From positions 111,507,783-111,571,782 of the forward strand of contig NC_081406.1 of assembly GCF_030272615.1 (NCBI RefSeq): a stretch of DNA of 64,000 nucleotides, read 5' to 3'. Below are positions 20,522-31,941 of the stretch, piece after piece. Below the pieces are notes generated by a model, which saw only the letters and a list, made by a program, of their open reading frames with translations, had not been told where the DNA came from and ran no database searches. A program made the translations under genes and the position numbers. The stretch's first letter is position 1, and every line of letters starts with the position of its first letter. The DNA comes from Cryptomeria japonica. Taxonomy: Eukaryota > Streptophyta > Pinopsida > Cupressales > Cupressaceae.

Positions 20522-21685
20522 TGTTGACATTTTTGATGTTTATGTTGTGATTGTCATTGATGGACACACACTTGTATTGAGAGCCCCTTTATATGTATGA
20601 GCTAGAGCTCAACCGGTATTTGTTCCAACCGGTATGTTGTATTCTAGTCTTTAGACTATTGGTGATTTTGCAGAATGTGTTTCCCGGTCTAAAGCGACAT
20701 GTCAACCCCAAGCAGTTCGTAGATCTCAAGCGGTATGAGGGAGCAAAGCGGCATAACACATTTCTTCCAATCTTCATTTTTGTCAAACCGGCAACTGGTA
20801 TTTTGTATGAACCGGTAATACTTTGTGATGAGTTACCAACCGACATTTTCTGATGAGTTACCAATCCATCGATTGTTTGACGGTACCGACACATTGATGG
20901 TTTTTTTTGTGTCGTGTTACTGAGTATGTCTAGATTCATTGAACCTAGGAAATTGTAATGTAATCCTATTGGACTGACATGAAATCAGATTCCTTTTAAA
21001 AGGACATCATGTCTAGGGTTTTAGGTTGTTGCTGAAAGGGTTTATGTTGTGACTAGGGTTTAAGGTGGTTGTTAAGTTGTTGTAAGAGTGATCTTATTTG
21101 AGAAGATCAAGTTGTAACTGAGACAGAGATAGAGAAGATTGAAGTAATGCTGGAATGCATTAGCAGTGAGCTAGACTGGATCTAACCAAGCAGTTTGTGC
21201 TATTAGATAGATCAAACACTTGTTGATTACTCACATCTTTGACAAGTCTGTAGCCCTTAACAGGGTAGGCCCAAAAGCCTTTTGTAAAATCCTCTAACAA
21301 GGTGGTTCACTTCTGTGAATCTAAAATCCTCTAGCAAGGTAGTCTTTAATCAGACGTATCTCCTAACAAAGATTGAGATTCCTAACAGGATCTGTTCTGG
21401 TGAAGAACATTGTAAGACCTTAACCGATCTGGTTTCTATTCTGTAGATAGTGACTTGTGAGTTCCATCTCACCGTGGTTTTTCCCATTTGGGTTTCCACG
21501 TCAAATATCTTGTGTTATGGTTGTATTGCTTTTGTGGGTGAATGCTTTATTTGCATTTTGGTTTGCATGTGTGATAACTGGTCTGTCTGTTAAACTGTTT
21601 TACCGGTTTATCTTTAGACTGTTTAAGTGTTTAAGTGCAGAGATTTTTGGCATACTAATTCACCCCACCCTCTTAGTATTCATCA
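20522..21685 (+). repeat. 3' LTR of the pol-less element
   Basis: Starts TGTTGACATTTTTGATG and ends CTTAGTATTCATCA. It keeps more intact CCGGT motifs than the 5' LTR, for example CAACCGGTATTTG and GAACCGGTAATAC near 20611-20820. The CCC/GGG box is at 21478-21494. Confidence 0.93.
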
Positions 21686-21690
21686 CCATC

Positions 21691-22262
21691 TAGGGCACAA
21701 CAAGGAAAGAACCTCGTCACAAACAACCTCGGGAGACCATCTCAGGGCCCTAGAGGTACATTTGCTAATAGACCAAAATTGTTTACCCACAACCATCGAT
21801 CGAGATTTTGCATCATTGAAAAAAATAACAAATAATCCTTTTTGAATCATACGACTAAATGAAAAAATGTAAACCAAGTTTCTTAATCCAGATATTTTTA
21901 AGCCATTCATCCATATATTTACAAGCCAAACAATTAGATATGTCTGTGGCTGCTAAAAGGATGGCCACATCTTTAAGCCTATCTTTCTCACTATTGATAG
22001 CTTTGCACATATCAAAATTAGGAGAAACAAAGAGAGTATGCAAAACAGGGCCAAAGCGCTTACCATTTCCTCCCTGGACTCCATCATTACCTAAAGCAGA
22101 GTTCAAAACCCTAACCTCAAAAGAAGTCGACTCATCGATCGAAAATGTTGAAGAATTAAATAGGGCCACCTTAAAAGAATTGGGTTTCTCCACAATGGCG
22201 ACAAAAGAAACCTCCATTGGTTCATTCGTATTTAATGCTCCATCGTCCAGAACATCGTCCAT
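21691..22262 (-). pseudogene. LINE A ORF1, N-terminal part
   Basis: Minus-strand frame starting MDDVLDDGALNTNEPMEV and running to a stop at 21855; the sequence continues (MIQKGLFVIFFNDAKSRSM, then WSPEVVCDEVLSLLCPRW) to the insertion point. Across CCATC it joins the frame at 11216 as RWIAIKNFLP. The layout matches a DUF4283-type LINE ORF1 (a nucleic-acid-binding chaperone), but similarity is weak. The leader between 22263 and 22444 is presumed 5' UTR. Confidence 0.55.
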
Positions 22263-22456
22263 AATAACACATATGCGAAATCCAGGGAAAGGGAAATAAC
22301 AAAAACCAAGAGAAATAAATGAAGTAATTCCAACACAAACACATAAAGCTTACCAGCATGGAGGAGGCCGTACGCGCTCCTCCACAGTCCGAGAGCCACA
22401 ACCCCAACACATAGACTATTTCATCTCAGTTTGTTTCTTTTGTCATTAACAAACAT

Positions 22457-23327
22457 TTTGACATCTATATGTGAGTGTAATATGCCTCTCGACGTAAAGA
22501 AAAATAGCATGACTTATTGCGATGGAAAATTTACATTCTGATGCCAATTTCCATTTAGTTTTGTGGCCATTTTTGGGAGAATGGCTTGATGCAATTACAT
22601 ATTGACAAATTGTGCAATCTTGTGCAAACTTGGGTTCATTCCTCCACATTTTTACTTCTATTCACACACATTCCCCCTACATTTATCTCCACTTATCCAC
22701 ATGTTCCAACACATTCATTTCACTTATTAATTTGTTAAGTCTATCATGTACAATAACTAGTTATTCCCAAATATTTTATCTCCACCTTGATTCCAACATG
22801 CTCTTATCCGAAGTTATTGATGGGGTGCATGCTCAATCTCAACCTTGTGGATATAACCTTTAAAATTTTATTAGACTCATGTACTCACCCTAAATTGACT
22901 TAACAATTGTTTGTGCAACTTATTGCCATGCCATCATATTTAAAGGCATTCAATTCCATTTATTTAAAAGCATAGAAAATTGGATGAATCTTAAAACAAT
23001 CACACTTTGTAGTAAATTGAATTCATGCACCACAAGGAGCTATACACTCAGGGGAATTCCATAGTTTTGCACATTCAAACCTTAATAGAGTTTATTCACT
23101 ATTTTGATTTCAAAGGATAATATAGTTAGAGGAACCAAAATAATTGGAATTCAAAGTAGCATTAGGACTGTTCATCCATTCTAGAGCTAAGTATCATTAT
23201 CCATCACATATAATTTCCTAGCTTAATTGTAGTTGTTTAAATATTACTTTTGCAACTGTCACTAACATTGATTAATCTATGTTAAGTTAGCTAAGTTGAA
23301 TGCATTTCATTTAGTCAACCTAGTTTA
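22457..23327. other. Unassigned AT-rich DNA between LINE A and the Gypsy-like element
   Basis: No coding segment or repeat boundary that I can support. This is the older host sequence into which both neighbours inserted. Confidence 0.5.
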
Positions 23328-23332
23328 AGTTG

Positions 23333-24527
23333 TGTAGCGTCATAAAATTGCGACCTTGCAATTTTTAACCACATTTGGGTCTTCACATTGGCGAATCGAA
23401 TCCCCAAGCGTGACTGGAGACCTGCGACATGCTCACACTGCCCGAAGCTTGCATTTCCTCGCACCCCACACTCCCCTATGTTGCTTCTTATCCTAAAGAT
23501 AGGACAGGGGCGTGGCACCCCTGTCCTTGCCCTATTTTGGGCCCCATTCTAACCCATTCCTACATTGGGCTTTGCAATTGAGATGCGGGAAAAGTTTCCC
23601 TATGTCGGCCTATGACAAAAAATCAGTCAATTAACCCTAATTGATGAGTATATGAGATACATTTGTATAAGTCATTACACATATATACGTTCATTAAGTG
23701 GAAATTGCAATCCTATTCGAAACCAAGCATTCAAGCATTCCTTTCAAGCATTGAGCATTCTCAAGTCTCCTTTCAAGGCTAGGTGTTGCATTCAAGACAA
23801 GGATTCAACCATTGAAGAGGAGATCTATCTTGACATTCAATTCTACATATCCTATAAGTAATTCTATCTACAATTCTATCTGCATCCTCCCTTGAGGTGA
23901 ATTCTATTTCAGTCTTTTATTTACATTTACTTGCAAGTACTTTTCATCATCTGGTTAATTCCAAAACCGGGGTTTGACCTGAAGGCAAACCCCCAATCCC
24001 AACCCCTTTTCCTCTCTTTTCTGTGTGTAGGTTGCAGGTGCGCGACTATATTTGCACATTTGGACTTCATTTTTCAGAGATGGAAAAACCCTTTTCATCG
24101 CGCGGATTTTTCGAAGGACTGTGTGCACTTTCAACACGGTCCTGACAACTTTTACCCAAATTTACATGGGAGCTTCATCACGATATTTTACTGCCAATTC
24201 CAGGTGCACAACTTCATCCCACATTTCTATCTCAAGTTACAAGCATTTCTTTGTCATATTTATTATTTACACTTGCTCTTAAATTGCACAATTCAACCTA
24301 TTGCATTCTAAAGGAGGGTTACTTTCACTTTGCAAATCCATTGTCAATTCATTGAGTATTCAATCTCTTCCTATTGAGATTGGATCTAGTGAATTCTCTC
24401 CCCTCCTTTAAATGTAATGTGCGCGAAAAGGTTAAGGAGGATCTTTTGTGAAACTTTCACTCCTTCTCTTAAGGAGAGAAAAGCTTTCCTCTCGATTTCT
24501 TCATCACCCTTTTTCACAACCGTTACA
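23333..24527 (+). repeat. 5' LTR of the Gypsy-like element
   Basis: Begins TGTAGCGTCATAAAATTG and ends CAACCGTTACA. The sequence after it, TTTTGGTGAACCCAATG, is the probable primer-binding region, but I cannot assign its tRNA. Confidence 0.9.
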
Positions 24528-25650
24528 TTTTGGTGAACCCAATGTCTTACATGCTTGACATTTTAAATCATTGCATATTTTTCATTTACAAGTTTATTTT
24601 TCTTGCAAATTTACAAAACTTAGTGGTTAATTCAATCAAAACCCTAGTTTTCAAAAAAATGAATTTGTGTCTTGTAAAAAATTGCTATCTATTGTTTTAG
24701 ATTTGAAGATTGCATTGCTTGTCAAATTCAATTTCTTCATTGTCTTGTTCAATTTGTAAATTCAAATTTATAAAATTAAGTGGTTAGTTGCCAAAACCCT
24801 AATTTTGAAAAATCAACTTGAACTTTTGCAAAAATTGAGTTCACATTTAATTTTTAAATTTAGGACTATTTTCAGATTTGTCTTTTGTTTAAAATTCAAA
24901 ATTTCCCTCCCTTTTCCAAAATTCAAAATTTAAAAATTCAGTGGTTAGGTCCTAAAACCCTAAATTTTCAAAATTAATTGGATTTTGTGCAAATTTCAGT
25001 CAATTTTAATTTTTTAAACATTATTTAAGGTGGCCTAATCCATTAGGTTTGACCTTTTTCAAATTTGCAATTCAATTTCTTGTCTTTTTCAAAACCCTAA
25101 TAGGGTCCTATTTTCACATTCAAACCTTAATTTCACCTATCTAAACTTCATAAAATCAACCAATTTTTTTGGATTAGCTTTAAAATCATCGTAAATTTCA
25201 TCCCTTAAAATTTTGAAAAAGTTGGGAGGACCGTGTGCACTTTCAACATGGTCCTTGGCTTTTTTCTCGAAATTTCGGGAGACTGTTATGACTGTATTTA
25301 ATTGCTTAAATCCAAAAAATTGGCTGATTTTCTCAAATTTTGAACTCTCTAAAATAAAAAATACTTCCCAATTTCAACATCACAACTTTCAAGGAAAAAT
25401 TTGAAATTAAGTGGTTAATTATAATCTACCCTGACTTTAAAAATTCAAATTTAATTTTGAAATTAAGTGGTATTCCATTGGCCTTAATTTTTAAATCTCA
25501 ATTTCTTAAATTGTTTTGGAAATTGTCCTATTTTTCCTTCCAACAAAGTTCAAATTGTGTATTCATAAATTCCTTGAATTTTGCATTATTCAATTTTGCA
25601 AACTTTGTTCTTAAAATTCAAAATTCAAATTCAAATTTTCCCTCTCATGC
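24528..25650 (+). repeat. Leader with spaced AAAACCCTAA / AGTGGTTA repeats
   Basis: Non-coding leader before gag. A loose unit, AAATTTA..AA[T/C]T[T/C]AGTGGTTA followed by AAAACCCTA and a run of T and A, recurs at about 24607-24660, 24763-24818 and 24921-24980, with partial copies near 25081, 25397 and 25449. Spacing is roughly 150 bp at first. Confidence 0.65.
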
Positions 25651-27289
25651 ATGAGTTTTACCACTATTAGTCCTACCTATACTATCCCTGTTAGACGAAG
25701 CATTAGAATTAAGGCTTCCCAAGGTTTAATTACCGAGGGGATGGAGCCTCATTTGGGTGACTTCTTTAATGAGAATAATGCTAATTCTTCCCATCCTAAT
25801 AACATTCCTATTTACCCAATTGATGATTCTAATGACAAAGGAGAAGATTTGACTAGAGTATCTATTGATCAACTTTCAAAATTGGATAATCAATTTGACA
25901 ACTTTCAACAATGGATGTCCCAACAATACCCTAATAGTGAAGCTCTTCCATTAATTGAAGGTCTAAAGTGCATGATTCGAAGTGATAAGAATGGAATTGA
26001 CATATTGCGTGACATTGCTCATATTGTTTATAATGTCATGCCTATAAAGAATTGTGCTGAGAACTTAGGCTATTCACAACCTTCTACACAAATCAATCAT
26101 TCTATTCCTTTGATCAATCCAATGGCTAGTATTCCTACTTTCACTTCAAACATCATGGCTACAACAACTCAACATGTCATACCTACAACCATTAGTCATG
26201 GGGGCAATCCCTCTTCCTCAATCAATCCTTCATCCTTACCCATGCCTTCAATAAATATTCCTCTTGTCTCTCACCCAATAAATGTGATGCAAGGGGGCAA
26301 TTCATCTAATCATTCTATTCCTCCTTTTAGTGTCCCTTTTCCTACTCAATCACCGCCTATGCCTAATTACCATAGTGTCCCTCCACCTTATTCTCAATCA
26401 ATGCCTTGTTTCAACAACATCACACCACCTTCTCAACCAAACATGTCTAACATAATTTCCTCAACTGAAGCAACCATTAATAATCTTGCTCAAATTGTGT
26501 CATCATTGCAATAACAAATTGCTTCTATGAGTCAGTCTAAGTTTAGTGTGCCCACATTTGATGTTGCGAGCCCACTTTCTCTTGATATTGTTAGGGCCAT
26601 CCCTCCTAAACATGTTGAAGTCCCTCAATTAGAACTCTATAATGGAAAAGGTGATCCTTTAACACATGTCAAGACATTTCAAACTTTGTGTACTGACTTT
26701 GCTTATGATCAAAGATTGCTTGCAAAATTGTTTACTAGAACATTGAGAGATAAAGCTTTACAATGGTATTTCTCTTTGCCTTCTTATTCTATTACTTATT
26801 TTCAACAATTAGCAAATGCTTTTATTCAACAATTTCAAAACAACATAGGTCCTAAAATCACTTTGACTAGTTTAATGGATTGTAAACAAGGTGTTAAAGA
26901 AAGTGATTGATTTTATTGGTAGATATAAGCATTTGTGTTCTCAAATTTCTTTTCAAGTGCCTGATAATGATATTCAAAGAATTTTCATTTCTAATTTGCA
27001 AAATGATATAAGAGACAAACTTCTCCTTTCTGAGTTTACTTCCTTTCTGCAGTTGTGCGCAACGCTTCACAATTATCAATTGATTGTGAGTCAACTGGAG
27101 CAATCCACTCCTATGGCTTCAAGTGATAAGGGTGAAAATGCTCAACAACTGTTTGCGAAGTTCAAACCAAGCAAAGGATTCATCAAATTTAATGACAACA
27201 TCAACAACAACGATGTGAATGCTACAATAGGCGTGCCTCCTATTTCTAAATTCTTCAAAAGAGAAAGAAAATTTACTCCTTTAAATTAA
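25651..27289 (+). pseudogene. Gag of the Gypsy-like element
   Basis: ATG at 25651 in frame with a Ser/Pro/Asn/Ile-rich N-terminal region of about 290 residues, a TAA at 26512 (probably a former CAA), then a retrotransposon-gag core: PQLELYNGKGDPLTHVKTF, DKALQWYFSLP, then a one-base shift near 26890 and VIDFIGRYKHL, IFISNLQNDIRDKLL. This is the capsid-like domain typical of plant Gypsy elements. A TAA at 27287 ends the last open piece, and the same frame continues to the zinc knuckle. At least one frameshift and two stops make it non-functional. Confidence 0.82.
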
Positions 27290-28736
27290 TCTTTACATAT
27301 CATCATGTCTCAGTTGTTACAAATAAATGTTATCAAACTTCCTCCAATAAAACCAATTGACCCTTCTAAGGCAACCTCACCCTACTTTGATAATAATTAT
27401 TTTTGTCAATTTCATCGTCAACCTGGTCATGACACTGAGAAATGTTTTGCAAATTAAAAATTAAGATTCAAGATTTGATTGATAATAATACTATATTTGT
27501 GGCAGGTGTGAATGATAAGGGTAACAAATCAGTAGCTCCTCCTAATCAAAATCTTAAGATTTTTACTGATCCTTTACCTTCTCATACCTCTAATGTGATT
27601 GAGACTGAACATACCTCTTTCTCTCCCACTGATGTGACTACTACGATTCAAAATTTGGTAAATATGGTAGAGAAAAAAAGAAAGCCTAAGGACTTATGTA
27701 TCACATTCGACCCTAGTGAGACCCTTAGGGAACCTGACATACCTCTATACATAGTTACGAAGATTAAATACATGCCTTGTCGTGGTGTGCTTATAGATCT
27801 CTCTTGCATGGTTAATGCCATCACTGAGGAGTATCTTTTCACTTTACGTTTGCATAAACCAATCTACGATGATACTAATGTGGTTGTTAAGTTATTCGAT
27901 GGATTCTCTTATCCTACCATTGTTTCTATTACACTTCCTATTGAGGTTCACACGAAAACTATGGATGTCAACTTTGTTATCATTCCTTCTTCCGAACAAT
28001 TCCATGTGAAGTTGGGCTATCCTTGGCTATCTTCCATGAAGGATTTCGCTTCTCCAATTCGTAAGTGTTTGAAATTTACCCACAATGGAGAAATCATAAT
28101 TATCAACCATAGCTTATTTCGACCAGTTGAAAGAAGCCCTGGTGTTCCTATTGATTTATTTTGGCCTAAACAATTCCAATCTTTTCCATCATGAAGCAAT
28201 GATCTCTTTCAATCTTATCAAAAGTGGAAGAAAGACATGATCCTATCCTTGATCCAACCTAGAATTCCAACAATTGATATTCCCATCCTTCTTGAAGATG
28301 AGGTTCTTCCCTTGACAAATAGAACTAATCTTCCTCCTCAGGAAGACTCCCAACCTATTCCTATGGATGAGACTATACCTTCTCCTAAGAAGAACAACAA
28401 TATTCCTCCTAAGGTTAGACCTGCACCAACTCATGATGGACCTGGTCTCCTTCCTAAACCAAATATTCCTCCTTTATATGGTGCAGTTCCACCTCCTTTC
28501 TCTTATAGAGAGAAGAGACCTGCCTCTCCTCTTGTTAAACCTAAAAGACCTCAACCTAAACCCCCAACTACCAAAGATGAGAATATTCCTCCTTCAACAA
28601 ATATTGCTCCTCCTTCTCATTCTTCCAATTAGAATCAACGAAATCGTTGTGCGAGAGAACGTCAACAAAAATGTCGTGCTCGAGCTCATGAAGTTTTTCC
28701 TCAAACATTCAATCTCCCAACACTCCAACAGTTGAC
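27290..28736 (+). pseudogene. Zinc knuckle, aspartic-protease-like domain and Pro-rich tail
   Basis: A knuckle CQFHRQPGHDTEKC is encoded at about 27408-27450, followed by a stop/shift. The frame from 27442 then contains a retroviral-type protease fold: GVLIDLSCMVNAI at the expected catalytic position, VDVNFVIIP-like strands and LGYPWLSSMKDFASP, matching the LGRPW-type end of Gypsy proteases. The usual D-[ST]-G is not intact (D-L-S). After TGA at 28192 the same frame continues into a Pro/Lys-rich region of about 165 codons to 28735 with one more TAG. RT never follows. Confidence 0.72.
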
Positions 28737-29123
28737 ATGATTCCCTTTTCTCCTAAACAAGATGTTGAACCTACATCTCCAAATCTTAAGTTGCAAAAAA
28801 CATGTGATGGTTTTACTCCTATTCATGTTCACGCTCCTCTTTCTATAAATCTTGATGAAGAAATAGGTGAAAATTTTATTCATGATGGCAATACAACTCC
28901 TAATGCTTCTGATAGTGACTATGAATATGTTGATGTGGACAAACATTTATCTGCAGAGTTTTCAAATGCTTTAATCCTAGCTCCTAGAAATGAACAAAGT
29001 GACTTAGCACATGAGCATAGTCCTTGTTTGGATCTTGTGATAGATCCATCTGTTGTGCTCGATATTGCTCCTATGGCGTGTTTCCTGCCTTCCGAAATAG
29101 TGATCAACAAGATCGGGAGGTGA
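28737..29123 (+). CDS. Short acidic ORF after gag-protease, unknown
   Basis: An ATG one base after the previous stop opens 128 codons (MIPFSPKQDVEPTSPNLK to VINKIGR). It is acidic, with DSDYEYVDVDKHLSAEF in the middle. No domain recognised. It may be the frameshifted end of the preceding polyprotein rather than a separate gene. Confidence 0.4.
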   Translation: MIPFSPKQDVEPTSPNLKLQKTCDGFTPIHVHAPLSINLDEEIGENFIHDGNTTPNASDSDYEYVDVDKHLSAEFSNALILAPRNEQSDLAHEHSPCLDLVIDPSVVLDIAPMACFLPSEIVINKIGR

Positions 29124-29887
29124 ATGACGTGCTAGACTAGCTACATTAGCATTGTATATCCTCCACCTCTCTCTCTTTTCTTGCTCTTTTGTGATTATTC
29201 TTCTATGTGTATCCCTATTCTTCTATGTTCCCTAGTAATGTCTACTTGAGGATGATGCAAAGCATTGAGATCTCTTTTGGTCTCTTTCATGTTGACTCAA
29301 AAGACATCTTCTATTCCCTTTCTTCCAAGGTAGTTTCCTTCCTTTGGGGAATGATGACTATTCTATGCACATATACACATGATATACATGAGTTATCATA
29401 CATCATATTGACCCCGAGGAAAGTGAAACTACCTTGTGCTTTGTGTTTTGTGTTCATTATCCTTGGGTTTATTCCTTGATTGGGGGGCTAAATCCTTGCG
29501 ATAATGTGCTCTCTCTCTCTCTCTCTTTGGGTGTATCCTACCTTTAAGCAATCTCTCTTGATAAGGTGTACGCGATCGCTTTAACATGGGGGCATACACT
29601 TCGCTCATATTTTCCTTCTTGATACTCAAATTTACTTAGTGAACTTGGCTTTGCTTTGTAATTTTTGGTATCCTTGCTTTTTTTCATGACTCATAGTGAG
29701 GGGAACCTCACTACTTGTAGTCATGGTTCTCTCTCTTTATCTTCCCTTTTACTTTGTCAGTTGATGTCATAAGATCCTTAGTCTACTAGGGGCTTGGTGT
29801 ATCTTGCCTCCTTGACGAGGTGAAAGTCTTTCAATCTTGTTTCCTTGTACTTTACTAGAAGTATTGGTGTACACTTATACTCCTGCT
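29124..29887 (+). other. Non-coding 3' region of the Gypsy-like element, with CT microsatellite
   Basis: T-rich and stop-filled. A (CT)n run lies at about 29507-29526. Pol would normally be found in this position; nothing resembling YxDD, integrase or RNase H is seen in any frame. Confidence 0.7.
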
Positions 29888-29902
29888 AAAGTGGGGACTA
29901 AA
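29888..29902 (+). promoter_or_regulatory. Polypurine tract of the Gypsy-like element
   Basis: AAAGTGGGGACTAAA directly before the 3' LTR. Confidence 0.85.
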
Positions 29903-31081
29903 TGTAGCATCATAAAATTATGACCTTGCAATTTTCAACCATATTTGGGTCTTCACATTGGCGAATCGAATCCCCAAGCCTGACTGGAGACTCGAGACAT
30001 ACTCACACTTCCTGAAGCTTGCATTTCCTCACACCTCGCACTCCCCTATGTTGCTTCATGTCCTGAATTAGGGTAGGAAAGGGGTGTGGTGCCCCTATCC
30101 TTGCCCTATTTTGGGTCCCCCTTTGACCCATTCCTGCATTGGGCTTTACAATTGAGATGTCGCAAAATTTTCCCTATGTTGGCCTATGACAAAAAATCAA
30201 TCAATTAACCCTAATTAACGAGTATATAAGATACATTTGTATAAGTCAAGACACATATATGAGTTCATTAAGTGGAAATTGTGATCCTAAGCGAAATCAA
30301 GCATTCCTTTCAAGCATTGAGCATTCTCAAGTCTCCTTTCAAGGCTAGGTGTTGCATTCAAGACAAGGATTCAACCATTGAAGAGGAGATCTCTCTTGAC
30401 ATTCAATTCTACATATCCTACAAGCAATTATATCTACAATTCTATCTGCATCCTCCCTTGAGGTGAATTCTATTTCAATCTTTTATTTACATTTACTTGC
30501 AAGTACTTTTCATCATTTAGTTAATTCCAAAATTGGGTTTTGACCTGAAGGCAAACCCCCAATCCCAACCCCTTTTCCTCTCTTTTCTATGTGTAGGTTG
30601 TAGGTGCACGACTGTATTTGCAGATTTGGACTTCATTTTCAGAGGTGGAAAAACCCTTTTCATCATGCAGATTTTTTAGAGGAACGTGTGCACTTTCAAC
30701 ATGAAGCTGACAACTTTCACCCAAATTTACAGGGAGCTTCATCTCGACATTTTACTGCCAATTCCAAGTGTACAACTTCATCCCACATTTCTATCTCAAG
30801 TTACAAGCATTTCTTTGTCATATTTACACTTGCTCTTAAATTGCATAATTCAACCTATTGCATTCTAAAGGAGGGTTACTTTCACTTTCCAAATCCATTG
30901 TCAATTCATTGAGTATTCAATCTCTACCAATTGAGATTGGATGTAGTGAATTCTTCCCCCTCCTTTAAATGTAATGTGCGTGAAAAGGTTAAGGAGGATC
31001 TTTTAGGAAAATTTCACTCCTCTTGAGGAGAGAAAAGCTTTCCTCTTGATTTCTTCATCACCCTTTTTCACAACCATTACA
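29903..31081 (+). repeat. 3' LTR of the Gypsy-like element
   Basis: Starts TGTAGCATCATAAAATTATG and ends CAACCATTACA. Aligns along its length with 23333-24527, with scattered transitions and a few small indels. Confidence 0.9.
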
Positions 31082-31086
31082 AGTTG

Positions 31087-31760
31087 TTTGGAAAAGCATT
31101 TTCTTTTACATTTTTGGTGAACTTGGTCATACTTGCAACACCCTAGGATTTTTGATTTTGGGTTTGCATCTTCATTGTTTTAGGGTCTCAAGTTTGTATT
31201 TTCTATTTCTATCATTTTTTCAGATCTTGTTAGTGTTTCATTGCTATCCATGCTATAAAATTTCTCCTAAGGTTTAATATTTATTGTGGTACTAGTTTTG
31301 TTCAACCTATTCATGTTTGGATACCCTTTATGACCTTCTTTTAGATCTGATTTTTGATATATATTGTGATTTATAATAGATCATATCTCATTTCGACATC
31401 ATTTCTTTTACTCTCATTAGAGTTTCACAATTGGTTATGTAGTTTTGGGAACCTTACCTTATTTGCACTTGGATAGATTTCTATTGTGACATTATGGTCT
31501 CTCATGATCCTCTATATTTAGCTTTCATCTATTCTTTTGTTATTGATGTAGACATGTTCATAGAATTTTTTATGCGATCCATTTGGAAATGATCATTTAT
31601 ATTATTCTTTTACATAAATGACATCACATTATCAATGGATACATTATATAATCACATTTATATCTCCTCATTTAAAAATATAGTTATTGCCTTTCCTTCT
31701 CATTATATACTCTTACTTTAATCCTCTAAGATTGTCATATGTTCATTTATTCTATCGAGA
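31087..31760. other. AT-rich DNA between the Gypsy-like element and LINE B
   Basis: No gene seen. The first bases (TTTACATTTTTGGTGAACTTGG near 31107) resemble the LTR-end/primer-site junction of the neighbouring Gypsy-like element, hinting that the host site was an older related element. Confidence 0.45.
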
Positions 31761-31941
31761 GTGATAGTATTGTGCTTTTTTTTTTTTTTGAATAAAAGGG
31801 TAAAAACTTTATTGAAAATCAAATACAAGAATTACAAAGAGATCCAGAGCCCCAAGGCCCCAGAAAAAAAACCACCAACCCAGCCTCAAATCATTCAGCT
31901 TCAAAACCCTCCATGTCCTCAGTGAAAATCTTCTGCAAGTC

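Larger units (their letters stand above)
11217..21685 (+). mobile_element. Pol-less LTR retrotransposon (LARD-like) with gag-like ORF and large second ORF
   Basis: Two direct LTRs of about 1.16 kb, a tRNA-Met primer site, a purine tract and a perfect 5-bp target duplication CCATC (11212-11216 and 21686-21690) define a complete insertion into LINE A. The interior (12379-20521), minus the nested miniature element, is about 5.3 kb. It codes for a zinc-knuckle protein and a second, longer protein. I found no protease, integrase, RT or RNase H, so mobility would have needed enzymes in trans. LTR ends (TGTTG...CATCA), primer site and purine tract fit Copia-type elements; the second ORF recalls the extra or env-like ORF of Sirevirus-type elements, which is inference. 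Confidence 0.92.
8248..22444 (-). mobile_element. LINE A, L1-type, split by a nested LTR element
   Basis: Bounded by a perfect 12-bp target duplication ATTAACAAACAT (8236-8247 and 22445-22456), with a T run at 8249-8257 that is the poly-A tail on the minus strand. The LINE sequence is 8248-11216 plus 21691-22444 (about 3.7 kb); the rest is the inserted LTR element. The minus-strand order is a 5' leader, an ORF1-like region, a jump directly into the RT palm, then the RT C-terminus, a zf-RVT-like region and the 3' end. Endonuclease and N-terminal RT are missing through an internal deletion. Many stops and shifts are present. Confidence 0.88.
23333..31081 (+). mobile_element. Gypsy-like LTR element with gag-protease only
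   Basis: Direct LTRs of 1195 and 1179 bp (TGTAGC...TTACA) with a perfect 5-bp target duplication AGTTG (23328-23332 and 31082-31086). The internal region of about 5.4 kb has a long repeat-bearing leader, a gag region, a CX3H-type zinc knuckle, an aspartic-protease-like domain and a Pro-rich tail. No RT, RNase H or integrase is found before the purine tract. The LTRs differ by several percent by eye, so the insertion is old. A non-autonomous relative of Tat/Athila-like Gypsy elements is my best assignment. Confidence 0.9.

Noticed and set aside
28237-28632. Pro-rich ORF as an independent extensin-like gene
   Set aside because: It is in frame with the preceding protease region and inside the element, so it is a polyprotein tail.
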